This document shows, piece after piece, positions 35,113-47,820 of a DNA stretch of 64,000 nucleotides. The stretch is taken from contig NC_079878.1 in assembly GCF_029227915.1 (NCBI RefSeq), positions 17,920,001 through 17,984,000 of the forward strand, given 5' to 3'. The first letter of the stretch is position 1. The number at the start of each line of letters is the position of its first letter. Below the pieces are notes generated by a model, which worked only from the letters and a program-made list of their open reading frames with translations, was not told the DNA's origin and made no database searches. The stretch is from Hydractinia symbiolongicarpus (taxonomy: Eukaryota > Cnidaria > Hydrozoa > Anthoathecata > Hydractiniidae). Position numbers and translations under genes: made by a program.

Positions 35113-35960
35113 ACCATCAAGTACGTGCACAGTCTTCTAAAGATTATAATACGGCCTTCTGCAGCCTAATAAGGGCCTAACACGTAAATCACGACCTTCC
35201 CGGAGCCCAGACTTGTTGCCATAGGTCTAGTCCTTGCACTCATCATGGACTACGACGCCTCAAGTCGTTTTCTATTCCGCAATGGCCATAGAACACCGTC
35301 AAGTACGAGCACAATCTTCTAAAGGTTATAATACGGCCTTTTGCAGCCTAATAAGAGCCTAACACGTAAATTACGTGCTTCTACGAGCATAGACAGGTGG
35401 CAATAGGTCTAGTCCTTGCACTCTTAGTGGACTACGACGCATAAAGTCGTTTTCCAGTCCTCAATAGCCATAGAACACCGTCAAGTACGTGCACAGTCTT
35501 CCAAAACGTTATTATACGGCGTTTTGCTGTCGAATAAAGGCCTTACACGTAAATGACGTGCTTCTACGAGCATAGACCGCCGGGGATCAGTCTAGTCCTT
35601 TCACACTCTATGAACTACGACGCCTCAAATCGTTTTCTATTCCGCAATGGCCATAGAACACCGTCAAGTACGTGCACAAACTTCTAAAGGTTATAATACG
35701 GCCTTTTGCAGCCTAATAAGAGCCTAACACGTAAATCACGACCTTCCCGGAGCCCAGACTTGTTGCCATAGGTCTAGTCCTTCCACTCATCATAGACTAC
35801 GACGCCTCAAGTCGTGTTTCATTCTGCAATGGCCATAGAACACCATCAACTGCATGCACGGCCTTCTAAAATTTGTAGTACGGTCTTTTGCAACCTAATA
35901 GGGCCTTATACGTGAATGACGTGCTTCTACGAGCATAGACAGGTGGCCATAGGTCTAGTC
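35106..35960. repeat. 5-monomer tandem unit, copy 2
   Basis: It carries several private changes absent from copy 1: TACGAGCACAATC near 35305, CTTAGTGGACTACG and GCATAAAGTCG near 35425-35445, ATACGGCGTTTTGC near 35515, CATCATAGACTACG near 35790 and CAGCAACCTAAT-type change at 35890 (TTGCAACCTAATAGG). The density of private changes is higher here than in most copies. Confidence 0.85.
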
Positions 35961-35972
35961 CTTGCACTCTTA

Positions 35973-36698
35973 ATGGACTACGACGCGTCAAGTCGTTTTC
36001 CATTCCTCAGTGGCCATAAAACACCATCAACTACGTGCCCAAACTTCTAAAGCTTATAATACGGCCTTTTGCAGCCTAATAAGGGCCTTGCACGTAAATG
36101 ACGTTCTACTACGAGCATAGACAGGTGGCCATAGGTCTAGTCCTTGCACTCTTAATGGACTATGACGCATCAAGTCGTTTTCCATTCCTCAATGGCCATA
36201 GAACACCATCAACTACATTCCCAGTCTTCTAAACGCTGTAATACGGCTTTTTGCAGCCTAACAGGGATCTTACACGTAAATCACGTCTTCCAGGAGCCTA
36301 GACAGGTGAGGATCGGTCTGATCCTTCCCCTCTCAATGGACTACGACGCGTCAAGTCGTTTTCCATTCCTCAGTGGCCATAAAACACCATCAACTACGTG
36401 CCCAAACTTCTAAAGCTTATAATACGGCCTTTTGCAGCCTAATAAGGGCCTTGCACGTAAATGACGTTCTACTACGAGCATAGACAGGTGGCCATAGGTC
36501 TAGTCCTTGCACTCTTAATGGACTATGACGCATCAAGTCGTTTTCCATTCCTCAATGGCCATAGAACACCATCAACTACATTCCCAGTCTTCTAAACGCT
36601 GTAATACGGCTTTTTGCAGCCTAACAGGGATCTTACACGTAAATCACGTCTTCCAGGAGCCTAGACAGGTGAGGATCGGTCTGATCCTTCCCCTCTCA
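35973..36698. repeat. F-B dimer, two tandem copies (363 bp each)
   Basis: F starts at 35973 and 36336, B at 36155 and 36518; both steps are 363 bp. Both copies share CCATAAAACACC in F and CTACATTCCCAG with AAACGCTGTAATACGG in B. After the second copy the array continues as a GACACCTCAAG monomer with an H back. Confidence 0.92.
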
Positions 36699-36742
36699 AT
36701 GGACTACGACACCTCAAGTCGTTTTCCATTCCGCAATGGCCA

Positions 36743-38385
36743 TAGAACACCGTCAAGTACGTGCACAGTCTTCCAAAACGTTATTATACGGCCTTTTGCT
36801 GTCGAATAAAGGCCTTACACGTAAATGACGTGCTTCTACGAGCATAGACCGCCGGGGATCAGTCTAGTCCTTTCACACTCTATGAACTACGACGCCTCAA
36901 ATCGTTTTCTATTCCGCAATGGCCATAGAACACCGTCAAGTACGTGCACAAACTTCTAAAGGTTATAATACGGCCTTTTGCAGCCTAATAAGAGCCTAAC
37001 ACGTAAATCACGACCTTCCCGGAGCCCAGACTTGTTGCCATAGGTCTAGTCCTTCCACCCATCATGGACTACGACGCCTCAAGTCGTTTTTCATTCTGCA
37101 ATGGCCATAGAACACCATCAACTGCATACACGGCCTTCTAAAATTTGTAATACGGTCTTTTGCAGCCTAATAGGACCTTATACGTGAATGACGTGCTTCT
37201 ACGAGCATAGACAGGTGGCCATAGGTCTAGTCCTTGCACTCTTAATGGACTATGACGCATCAAGTCGTTTTCCATTCCTCAATAGCCATAGAACACCATC
37301 AACTACATGCACAGTCTTCTAAATGCTGTAATACGGCTTTTTGCAGCCTAACAGGGATCTTACAAGTAAATCACGTGTTCCAGGAGCCTAGACAGGTGAG
37401 GATCGGTCTGATCCTTCCCCTCTCAATGCACTACGACGCATCAAGTCGTTTTCCATTCCGCAATAGCCATAGAACACCATCAAGTACGTGCACAGTCTTC
37501 TAAAGATTATAATACGGCCTTCTGCAGCCTAATAAGGACCTAACACGTAAATCACGACCTTCCCGGAGCCCAGACTTGTTGCCATAGGTCTAGTCCTTGC
37601 ACTCATCATGGACTACGACGCCTCAAGTCGTTTTCTATTCCGCAATGGCCATAGAACACCGTCAAGTACGTGCACAATCTTCTAAAGGTTATAATACGGC
37701 CTTTTGCAGCCTAATAAGAGCCTAACACGTAAATTACGTGCTTCTACGAGCATAGACAGGTGGCAATAGGTCTAGTCCTTGCACTCTTAATGGACTACGA
37801 CGCATCAAGTCGTTTTCCAGTCCTCAATAGCCATAGAACACCGTCAAGTACGTGCACAGTCTTCCAAAACGTTATTATACGGCCTTTTGCTGTCGAATAA
37901 AGGCCTTACACGTAAATGACGCGCTTCTACGAGCATAGACCGCCGGGGATCAGTCTAGTCCTTTCACACTCTATGAACTACGACGCCTCAAATCGTTTTC
38001 TATTCCGCAATGGCCATAGAACACCGTCAAGTACGTGCACAAACTTCTAAAGGTTATAATACGGCCTTTTGCAGCCTAATAAGAGCCTAACACGTAAATC
38101 ACTACCTTCCCGGAGCCCAGACTTGTTGCCATAGGTCTAGTCCTTCCACTCATCATGGACTACGACGCCTCAAGTCGTTTTTCATTCTGCAATGGCCATA
38201 GAACACCATCAACTGCATGCACGGCCTTCTAAAATTTGTAGTACGGTCTTTTGCAGCCTAATAGGGCCTTATACGTGAATGACGTGCTTCTACGAGCATA
38301 GACAGGTGGCCATAGGTCTAGTCCTTTCACACTCTATGAACTACGACGCCTCAAATCGTTTTCTATTCCGCATTGGCCATAGAAC
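36743..38385. repeat. Nine-monomer block, copy 2 (partner 3,273 bp upstream)
   Basis: Partner of 33470-35112. Private here: ACCGCCGGGG (also at 35576 and 36848), GCATACACGGCC near 37123, TTTGTAATACGGTC, AGGACCTTATACG, and CACTACCTTCCCGG near 38100. The ACCGCCGGGG form replaces ACCGGCGGGG in this stretch only. Confidence 0.85.
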
Positions 38386-39411
38386 ACCGTCAAGTACGTG
38401 CACAAACTTCTAAAGGTTATAATACGGCCTTTTGCAGCCTAATAAGAGCCTAACACGTAAATCACGACCTTCCTGGAGCCCAGACTTGTTGCCATAGGTC
38501 TAGTCCTTCCACTCATCATGGACTACGACGCCTCAAGTGGTTTTTCATTCTGCAATGGCCATAGAACACCATCAACTGCATGCACGGCATTCTAAAATTT
38601 GTAGTACGGTCTTTTGCAGCCTAATAGGGCCTTATACGTGAATGACGTGCTTCTACGAGCATAGACAGGTGGCCATAGATCTAGTCCTTGCACTCATAAT
38701 GGACTATGACGCATCAAGTCGTTTTCCATTCCTCAATAGCCATAGAACCCCATCAACTACATGCACAGTCTTCTAAATGCTGTAATACGGCTTTTTGCAG
38801 CCTAACAGGGATCTTACAAGTAAATCACGTGTTCCAGGAGCCTAGACAGGTGCGGATCGGTCTGATCCTTCCCCTCTCAATGCACTACGACGCATCAAGT
38901 CGTTTTCCATTCCGCAATAGCCATAGAACACCATCAAGTACGTGCACAGTCTTCTAAAGATTATAATACGGCCTTCTGCAGCCTAATAAGGGCCTAACAC
39001 GTAAATCACGACCTTCCCGGAGCCCAGACTTGTTGCCATAGGTCTAGTCCTTCCACTCATCATGGACTACGACGCCTCAAGTCGTTTTTCATTGTGCAAT
39101 GGCCACAGAACACCATCAACTGCATGCACGGCCTTCTAAAATTTGTAGTACGGTCTTTTGCAGCCTAATAGGGCCTTATACGTGAATGACGTGCTTCTAC
39201 AAGCATAGACAGGTGGCCATAGGTCTAGTCCTTGCACTCTTAATGGACTATGACGCCTCAAGTCGTTTTCCATTCCACAATGGCCATAGAACACCGTCAG
39301 GTACGTGCACAGTCTTCCAAAAGGTTATAATATGGCCTTTTGCAGCCTAATAAGAGCCTAACACGTAAATAACGACCTACCCGGAGCCCAGACTTGTTGC
39401 CATAGGTGTAG
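38386..39411. repeat. I, A, B, C-type monomers; copy of 33,593-34,323 then A and C
   Basis: 38320-39050 follows 33593-34323 at 4,727 bp. Private changes include CATAGAACCCCATC near 38746 and CAAGTGGTTTTTC near 38535. A monomer at 39246 joins a B start (GACTATGACG) to a C middle (CCATTCCACAATGGCC); the same hybrid is at 42521, 45980 and 54277. Confidence 0.82.
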
Positions 39412-39974
39412 TCCTTTCACACTCTATGAACTACGACGCCTCAAATCGTTTTTCATTCTGCAATGGCCATAGAACACCATCAACTGCATGCACGGTCTTC
39501 TAAAATTTGTAGTACGGTCTTTTGCAGCCTAATAGGTGCCTTATTTGTGAATTACGTGCTTCTCCGAGCATAGACCGGTGAGGATCGGTTCAGTCTTTCC
39601 ACTCTCAATGGACTACGACGTCTCAAGTGGTTTTCCATTCCGCAATGGCCATGGAACACCGTCAAATACGTGCACAATCTTCTAAAGGATATAATACGGC
39701 CTATTGCAGGCTAATAAGGGTCTTCCACGTAAATGACGTGCTTCTACGAGCATAAACAGGTGGCCACAGGTATAGTCCTTGCACTCTTAATGGACTACGA
39801 CGCGTAAAGTCGTTTTCCATTCCTCAGTGGCCATAAAACACCATCAACTACGTGCCCAAACTTCTAAAGCTTATAATACGGCCTTTTGCAGCCTAATAAG
39901 GGCCTTGCACGTAAATGACGTTCTACTACGAGCATAGACAGGTGGCCATAGGTCTAGTCCTTGCACTCTTAATG
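39412..39974. repeat. D-E-F trimer (partner at 49,893-50,455)
   Basis: Offset 10,481 bp, sharing GCATGCACGGTCTTC, GTGCTTCTCCGAGC and GACGCGTAAAGTCG (39799 and 50280). The GTAAAG change is found only in these two F monomers. The blocks part where 39974 continues as A and 50455 as B. Confidence 0.85.
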
Positions 39975-40150
39975 GACTACGACGCCTCAAGTCGTTTTTC
40001 ATTCTGCAATGGCCATAGAACACCATCAACTGCATGCACGGCCTTCTAAATTTGTAGTACGGTCTTTTGCAGCCTAATAGGGCCTTATACGTGAATGACG
40101 TGCTTCCACGAGCATAGGCAGGTGGCCATAGGTCTAGTCCTTGCACTCTT

Positions 40151-40878
40151 ATTGGACTATGACGCATCAAGTCGTTTTCCATTCCTCAATGGCCATAGAA
40201 CACCATCAACTACATGCACAGTCTTCTAAATGCTGTAATACGGCTTTTTGCAGCCTAACAGGAATCTTACAAGTAAATCACGTGTTCCAGGAGCCTAGAC
40301 AGGTGAGGATCGGTCTGATCCTTCCCCTCTCAATGGACTACGACGCCTCAAGTCGTTTTCCATTCCACAATGGCCATAGAACACCGTCAAGTACGTGCAC
40401 AGTCTTCCAAAAGGTTATAATATGGCCTTTTGCAGCCTAATAAGAGCCTAACACGTAAAAAACGACCTTCCCGGAGCCCAGACTTGTTGCCATAGGTCTT
40501 GTCATTCCACTCATCATGGACTACAACGCCTCAAGTCGTTTTCCATGCTGCAATGGCCATAGAACACCATCAACTACATGCACAATCTTCTAAAGGCTGT
40601 AATACGGCTTTTTGCAGCCTAACAGGGACCTTACACGTAAATCACGTGCTTCAAATAGCCTAGAGCGGCGGGGATCAGTCTAGTCCTTTCACACTCTATG
40701 AACTACGACGCCTAAAATCGTTTTCTATTCCGCAATGGCCATAGAACACCGTCAAGTACGTGCCCAAACTTCTAAAGCTTATAATACGGCCTTTTGCAGC
40801 CTAATAAGAGCCTAACACGTAAATCACGACCTTCCCGGAGCCCAGACTTGTTGCCATAGGTCTAGTCCTTGCACTCTT
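40151..40878. repeat. B-C-J-I tetramer, copy 1 (728 bp)
   Basis: The B start carries the private CTTATTGGACTATGACG (no ATGG). This tetramer repeats at 40879 with an offset of 728 bp; further copies of the same B-C-J-I run begin near 44337 (hybrid B), 51177 and 52634. Shared marks are AACAGGAATCTTACAAG, CCATGCTGCAATGG and GAGCGGCGGGG. Confidence 0.88.
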
Positions 40879-41789
40879 ATTGGACTATGACGCATCAAGT
40901 CGTTTTCCATTCCTCAATGGCCATAGAACACCATCAACTACATGCACAGTCTTCTAAATGCTGTAATACGGCTTTTTGCAGCCTAACAGGAATCTTACAA
41001 GTAAATCACGTGTTCCAGGAGCCTAGACAGGTGAGGATCGGTCTGATCCTTCCACTCTCAATGGACTACGACGCCTCAAGTCGTTTTCCATTCCACAATG
41101 GCCATAGAACACCGTCAAGTACGTGCACAGTCTTCCAAAAGGTTATAATATGGCCTTTTGCAGCCTAATAAGAGCCTAACACGTAAATAACGACCTTCCC
41201 GGAGCCCAGACTTGTTGCCATAGGTCTAGTCATTCCACTCATCATGGACTACAACGCCTCAAGTCGTTTTCCATGCTGCAATGGCCATAGAACACCATCA
41301 ACTACATGCACAATCTTCTAAAGGCTGTAATACGGCTTTTTGCAGCCTAACAGGGACCTTACACGTAAATCACGTGCTTCAAATAGCCTAGAGCGGCGGG
41401 GATCAGTCTAGTCCTTTCACACTCTATGAACTACGACGCCTAAAATCGTTTTCTATTCCGCAATGGCCATAGAACACCGTCAAGTACGTGCCCAAACTTC
41501 TAAAGCTTATAATACGGCCTTTTGCAGCATAATAATGGCCTTACATGTAAATGACGTGCTTCTACGAGCATAGACCGGTGAGGATCGGTTCAGTCTTTCC
41601 ACTCTTAATGGACTGCGACGTCTCAAGTCGTTTTCCATTCCGCAATAGCCATAGAACACCATCAAATACGTGCACAGTCTTCTAAAGATTATAATACGGC
41701 CTTCTGCAGCCTAATAAGGGCCTAACACGTAAATCACGACCTTCCCGGAGCCCAGACTTGTTGCCATAGGTCTAGTCCTTGCACTCATC

Positions 41790-41971
41790 ATGGACTACGA
41801 CGCCTCAAGTCGTTTTCTATTCCGCAATGGCCATAGAACACCGTTAAGTACGTGCACAATCTTCTAAAGGTTATAATACGGCCTTTTGCAGCCTAATAAG
41901 AGCCTAACACGTAAATTACGTGCTTCTACGAGCATAGACAGGTGGCAATAGGTCTAGTCCTTGCACTCTTA
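41790..41971 (+). repeat. Monomer subfamily K, representative (182 bp)
   Basis: Subfamily K combines a CATCATGG lead, GTCGTTTTCTATTCCGC, AATCTTCTAAAGGTTATAA, GAGCCTAACACGTAAATTACG and, in the right half of the window, AGACAGGTGGCAATAGG (CAA for CCA). K is followed by H. Copies with the GGCAATAGG mark begin their tail at 34486, 35396, 37759, 41940, 45398, 52240 and 53695, all right of 34 kb, so this mark is a useful regional tag. Confidence 0.82.
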
Positions 41972-43791
41972 ATGGACTACGACGCATCAAGTTGTTTTCC
42001 AGTCCTCAATAGCCATAGAACACCGTCAAGTACGTGCACAGTCTTCCAAAACGTTATTATACGGCCTTTTGCTGTCGAATAAAGGCCTTACACGTAAATG
42101 ACGTGCTTCTACGAGCATAGACCGGCGGGGATCAGTCTAGTCCTTTCACACTCTATGAACTACGACGCCTCAAATCGTTTTCTATTCCGCAATGGCCATA
42201 GAACACCGTCAAGTACGTGCACAAACTTCTAAAGGTTATAATACGGCCTTTTGCAGCCTAATAAGAGCCTAACACGTAAATCACGACCTTCCCGGAGCCC
42301 AGACTTGTTGCCATAGGTCTAGTCCTTCCACTCATCATGGACTACGACGCCTCAAGTCGTTTTTCATTCTGCAATGGCCATAGAACACCATCAACTGCAT
42401 GCACGGCCTTCTAAAATTTGTAGTACGGTCTTTTGCAGCCTAATAGGGCCTTATACGTGAATGACGTGCTTCTACGAGCATAGACAGGTGGCCATAGGTC
42501 TAGTCCTTGCACTCTTAATGGACTATGACGCCTCAAGTCGTTTTCCATTCCACAATGGCCATAGAACACCGTCAAGTACGTGCACAGTCTTCCAAAAGGT
42601 TATAATATGGCCTTTTGCAGCCTAATAAGAGCCTAACACGTAAATAACGACCTACCCGGAGCCCAGACTTGTTGCCATAGGTCTAGTCCTTTCACACTCT
42701 ATGAACTACGACGCCTCAAATCGTTTTTCATTCTGCAATGGCCATAGAACACCATCAACTGCATGCACGGTCTTCTAAAATTTGTAGTACGGTCTTTTGC
42801 AGCCTAATAGGTGCCTTATTTGTGAATTACGTGCTTCTCCGAGCATAGACCGGTGAAGATCGGTTCAGTCTTTCCACTCTCAATGGACTACGGCGTCTCA
42901 AGTGGTTTTCCATTCCGCAATGGCCATGGAACACCGTCAAATACGTGCACAATCTTCTAAAGGATATAATACGGCCTATTGCAGGCTAATAAGGGTCTTC
43001 CACGTAAATGACGTGCTTCTACGAGCATAAACAGGTGGCCACAGGTATAGTCCTTGCACTCTTAATGGACTACGACGCGTCAAGTCGTTTTCCATTCCTC
43101 AATGGCCATAGAACACCATCAACTACATTCCCAGTCTTCTAAATGCTGTAATACGGCTTTTTGCAGCCTAACAGGGATCTTACACGTAAATCACGTCTTC
43201 CAGGAGCCTAGACAGGTGAGGATCGGTCTGATCCTTCCCCTCTCAATGGACTACGACACCTCAAGTCGTTTTCCATTCCGCAATGGCCATAGAACACCGT
43301 CAAGTACGTGCACAGTCTTCCAAAAAGTTATTATACGGCCTTTTGCTGTCGAATAAAGGCCTTACACGTAAATGACGTGCTTCTACGAGCATAGACCGGC
43401 GGGGATCAGTCTAGTCCTTTCACACTCTATGAACTACGACGCCTCAAATCGTTTTCTATTCCGCAATGGCCATAGAACACCGTCAAGTACGTGCACAAAC
43501 TTCTAAAGGTTATAATACGGCCTTTTGCAGCCTAATAAGAGCCTAACACGTAAATCACGACCTTCCCGGAGCCCAGACTTGTTGCCATAGGTCTAGTCCT
43601 TCCACTCATCATGGACTACGACGCCTCAAGTCGTTTTTCATTCTGCAATGGCCACAGAACACCATCAACTGCATGCACGGCCTTCTAAAATTTGTAGTAC
43701 GGTCTTTTGCAGCCTAATAAAGGCCTTACACGTAAATCACGTGCTTCCACGAGTATAGACAGGTGGGAATCAGTTTAGTTATCGACCCTCA

Positions 43792-43973
43792 ATGGACTAC
43801 GACGACTCAAGTGGTTTTCCAATCCGCATTGGCTATAGAACACCGTGAAGTTCGTCATTAGTCTTCTAAAGGTTGTAATACGGCATTTTGCAGCCCAGAA
43901 ACGGCCTTACACGTTAGTCACGTGCTTCCACGACCATAGACCGGTGGGGATTGGTCTAGTCCTTCCACTCATC
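43792..43973 (+). repeat. Diverged monomer subfamily L, representative (182 bp)
   Basis: L is clearly further from the common consensus: GACGACTCAAGTGG, TTTTCCAATCCGCATTGGC, CCGTGAAGTTCGTCATTAG, GTTGTAATACGGCATTTTGC, GCCCAGAAACGGCC and GTTAGTCACGTGCTTCCACG. It is preceded by the odd tail GGAATCAGTTTAGTTATCG. Copies: 47250, 58825, and altered forms near 48887, 49179, 60462 and 60754. L occurs only from 43.7 kb rightwards. Confidence 0.85.
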
Positions 43974-44155
43974 ATGGACTACGACGCCTCAAGTCGTTTT
44001 CCATTCTGCAATGGTCATAGAACACCATCAACTGCATGCACGGCCTTCTAAAATTTGTAGTACGGTCTTTTACAGCCTAATAGGGGCCTTATACGTGAAT
44101 TACGTGCTTCTACGAGCATAGACCGGTGAGGATCGGTTCAGTCTTTCCACTCTCA
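43974..44155 (+). repeat. Diverged-island monomer subfamily M, representative (182 bp)
   Basis: M follows L. It has a C-type T count (TTTTCCATTCTGC), CAATGGTCATAGAACACC (GTC for GCC), CAACTGCATGCACGGCC, and a GGGGCCTTATACGTGAATTA segment with ATT rather than ATG. The next monomer is E. Copies are near 47432 and 59007. M looks like an A/D relative that has drifted alongside L. Confidence 0.75.
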
Positions 44156-44362
44156 ATGGACTACGACGTCTCAAGTGGTTTTCCATTCCGCAATGGCCAT
44201 GGAACACCGTCAAGTACGTGCACAATCTTCTAAAGGATATAATACGGCCTATTGCAGGCTAATAAGGGTCTTCCACGTAAATGACGTGCTTTTACGAGCA
44301 TAGACAGGTGGCCACAGGTATAGTCCTTGCACTCTTAATGGACTACGACGCGTCAAGTCGTT

Positions 44363-47300
44363 TTCCATTCCTCAGTGGCCATAGAACACCATCAACTACA
44401 TGCACAGTCTTCTAAATGCTGTAATACGGCTTTTTGCAGCCTAACAGGAATCTTACAAGTAAATCACGTGTTCCAGGAGCCTAGACAGGTGAGGATCGGT
44501 CTGATCCTTCCACTCTCAATGGACTACGACGCCTCAAGTCGTTTTCCATTCCACAATGGCCATAGAACACCGTCAAGTACGTGCACAGTCTTCCAAAAGG
44601 TTATAATATGGCCTTTTGCAGCCTAATAAGAGCCTAACACGTAAATAACGACCTTCCCGGAGCCCAGACTTGTTGCCATAGGTCTAGTCATTCCACTCAT
44701 CATGGACTACAACGCCTCAAGTCGTTTTCCATGCTGCAATGGCCATAGAACACCATCAACTACATGCACAATCTTCTAAAGGCTGTAATACGGCTTTTTG
44801 CAGCCTAACAGGGACCTTACACGTAAATCACGTGCTTCAAATAGCCTAGAGCGGCGGGGATCAGTCTAGTCCTTTCACACTCTATGAACTACGACGCCTA
44901 AAATCGTTTTCTATTCCGCAATGGCCATAGAACACCGTCAAGTACGTGCCCAAACTTCTAAAGCTTATAATACGGCCTTTTGCAGCATAATAATGGCCTT
45001 ACATGTAAATGACGTGCTTCTACGAGCATAGACCGGTGAGGATCGGTTCAGTCTTTCCACTCTTAATGGACTGCGACGTCTCAAGTCGTTTTCCATTCCG
45101 CAATAGCCATAGAACACCATCAAATACGTGCACAGTCTTCTAAAGATTATAATACGGCCTTCTGCAGCCTAATAAGGGCCTAACACGTAAATCACGACCT
45201 TCCCGGAGCCCAGACTTGTTGCCATAGGTCTAGTCCTTGCACTCATCATGGACTACGACGCCTCAAGTCGTTTTCTATTCCGCAATGGCCATAGAACACC
45301 GTTAAGTACGTGCACAATCTTCTAAAGGTTATAATACGGCCTTTTGCAGCCTAATAAGAGCCTAACACGTAAATTACGTGCTTCTACGAGCATAGACAGG
45401 TGGCAATAGGTCTAGTCCTTGCACTCTTAATGGACTACGACGCATCAAGTTGTTTTCCAGTCCTCAATAGCCATAGAAGACCGTCAAGTACGTGCACAGT
45501 CTTCCAAAACGTTATTATACGGCCTTTTGCTGTCGAATAAAGGCCTTACACGTAAATGACGTGCTTCTACGAGCATAGACCGGCGGGGATCAGTCTAGTC
45601 CTTTCACACTCTATGAACTACGACGCCTCAAATCGTTTTCTATTCCGCAATGGCCATAGAACACCGTCAAGTACGTGCACAAACTTCTAAAGGTTATAAT
45701 ACGGCCTTTTGCAGCCTAATAAGAGCCTAACACGTAAATCACGACCTTCCCGGAGCCCAGACTTGTTGCCATAGGTCTAGTCCTTCCACTCATCATGGAC
45801 TACGACGCCTCAAGTCGTTTTTCATTCTGCAATGGCCATAGAACACCATCAACTGCATGCACGGCCTTCTAAAATTTGTAGTACGGTCTTTTGCAGCCTA
45901 ATAGGGCCTTATACGTGAATGACGTGCTTCTACGAGCATAGACAGGTGGCCATAGGTCTAGTCCTTGCACTCTTAATGGACTATGACGCCTCAAGTCGTT
46001 TTCCATTCCACAATGGCCATAGAACACCGTCAAGTACGTGCACAGTCTTCCAAAAGGTTATAATATGGCCTTTTGCAGCCTAATAAGAGCCTAACACGTA
46101 AATAACGACCTACCCGGAGCCCAGACTTGTTGCCATAGGTCTAGTCCTTTCACACTCTATGAACTACGACGCCTCAAATCGTTTTTCATTCTGCAATGGC
46201 CATAGAACACCATCAACTGCATGCACGGTCTTCTAAAATTTGTAGTACGGTCTTTTGCAGCCTAATAGGTGCCTTATTTGTGAATTACGTGCTTCTCCGA
46301 GCATAGACCGGTGAAGATCGGTTCAGTCTTTCCACTCTCAATGGACTACGGCGTCTCAAGTGGTTTTCCATTCCGCAATGGCCATGGAACACCGTCAAAT
46401 ACGTGCACAATCTTCTAAAGGATATAATACGGCCTATTGCAGGCTAATAAGGGTCTTCCACGTAAATGACGTGCTTCTACGAGCATAAACAGGTGGCCAC
46501 AGGTATAGTCCTTGCACTCTTAATGGACTACGACGCGTCAAGTCGTTTTCCATTCCTCAATGGCCATAGAACACCATCAACTACATTCCCAGTCTTCTAA
46601 ATGCTGTAATACGGCTTTTTGCAGCCTAACAGGGATCTTACACGTAAATCACGTCTTCCAGGAGCCTAGACAGGTGAGGATCGGTCTGATCCTTCCCCTC
46701 TCAATGGACTACGACACCTCAAGTCGTTTTCCATTCCGCAATGGCCATAGAACACCGTCAAGTACGTGCACAGTCTTCCAAAAAGTTATTATACGGCCTT
46801 TTGCTGTCGAATAAAGGCCTTACACGTAAATGACGTGCTTCTACGAGCATAGACCGGCGGGGATCAGTCTAGTCCTTTCACACTCTATGAACTACGACGC
46901 CTCAAATCGTTTTCTATTCCGCAATGGCCATAGAACACCGTCAAGTACGTGCACAAACTTCTAAAGGTTATAATACGGCCTTTTGCAGCCTAATAAGAGC
47001 CTAACACGTAAATCACGACCTTCCCGGAGCCCAGACTTGTTGCCATAGGTCTAGTCCTTCCACTCATCATGGACTACGACGCCTCAAGTCGTTTTTCATT
47101 CTGCAATGGCCACAGAACACCATCAACTGCATGCACGGCCTTCTAAAATTTGTAGTACGGTCTTTTGCAGCCTAATAAAGGCCTTACACGTAAATCACGT
47201 GCTTCCACGAGTATAGACAGGTGGGAATCAGTTTAGTTATCGACCCTCAATGGACTACGACGACTCAAGTGGTTTTCCAATCCGCATTGGCTATAGAACA

Positions 47301-47820
47301 CCGTGAAGTTCGTCATTAGTCTTCTAAAGGTTGTAATACGGCATTTTGCAGCCCAGAAACGGCCTTACACGTTAGTCACGTGCTTCCACGACCATAGACC
47401 GGTGGGGATTGGTCTAGTCCTTCCACTCATCATGGACTACGACGCCTCAAGTCGTTTTCCATTCTGCAATGGTCATAGAACACCATCAACTGCATGCACG
47501 GCCTTCTAAAATTTGTAGTACGGTCTTTTGCAGCCTAATAGGGGCCTTATACGTGAATTACGTGCTTCTACGAGCATAGACCGGTGAGGATCGGTTCAGT
47601 CTTTCCACTCTCAATGGACTACGACGTCTCAAGTGGTTTTCCATTCCGCAATGGCCATGGAACACCGTCAAGTACGTGCACAATCTTCTAAAGGATATAA
47701 TACGGCCTATTGCAGGCTAATAAGGGTCTTCCACGTAAATGACGTGCTTTTACGAGCATAGACAGGTGGCCACAGGTATAGTCCTTGCACTCTTAATGGA
47801 CTACGACGCGTCAAGTCGTT
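44363..47820. repeat. 19-monomer HOR, copy 2 (3,458 bp)
   Basis: Directly adjacent to copy 1 and almost identical, the longest clean tandem unit in the window. It ends in an F monomer with CTACATGCGCAG and GGCTGTATTTCGG, the native follower of E here; in copy 1 that position is taken by the chimera. Such a pattern is what one unequal crossover between an F and a B monomer would leave. Confidence 0.93.

Larger units (their letters stand above)
40905..44362. repeat. 19-monomer HOR, copy 1 (3,458 bp)
   Basis: Order: B C J I G K H I A C D E F/B C/H I A L M E, 19 monomers, after which the order restarts through an F/B chimera near 44337. The offset to copy 2 is 3,458 bp at every mark tested: GCAGCATAATAATGG (41524 and 44982), the F/B hybrid (43102 and 46560), L (43845 and 47303). 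I noticed very few differences over the whole unit, for example AGAACACCG at 42020 against AGAAGACCG at 45477, and TTTTACAGCC at 44069 against TTTTGCAGCC at 47527. Confidence 0.93.
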
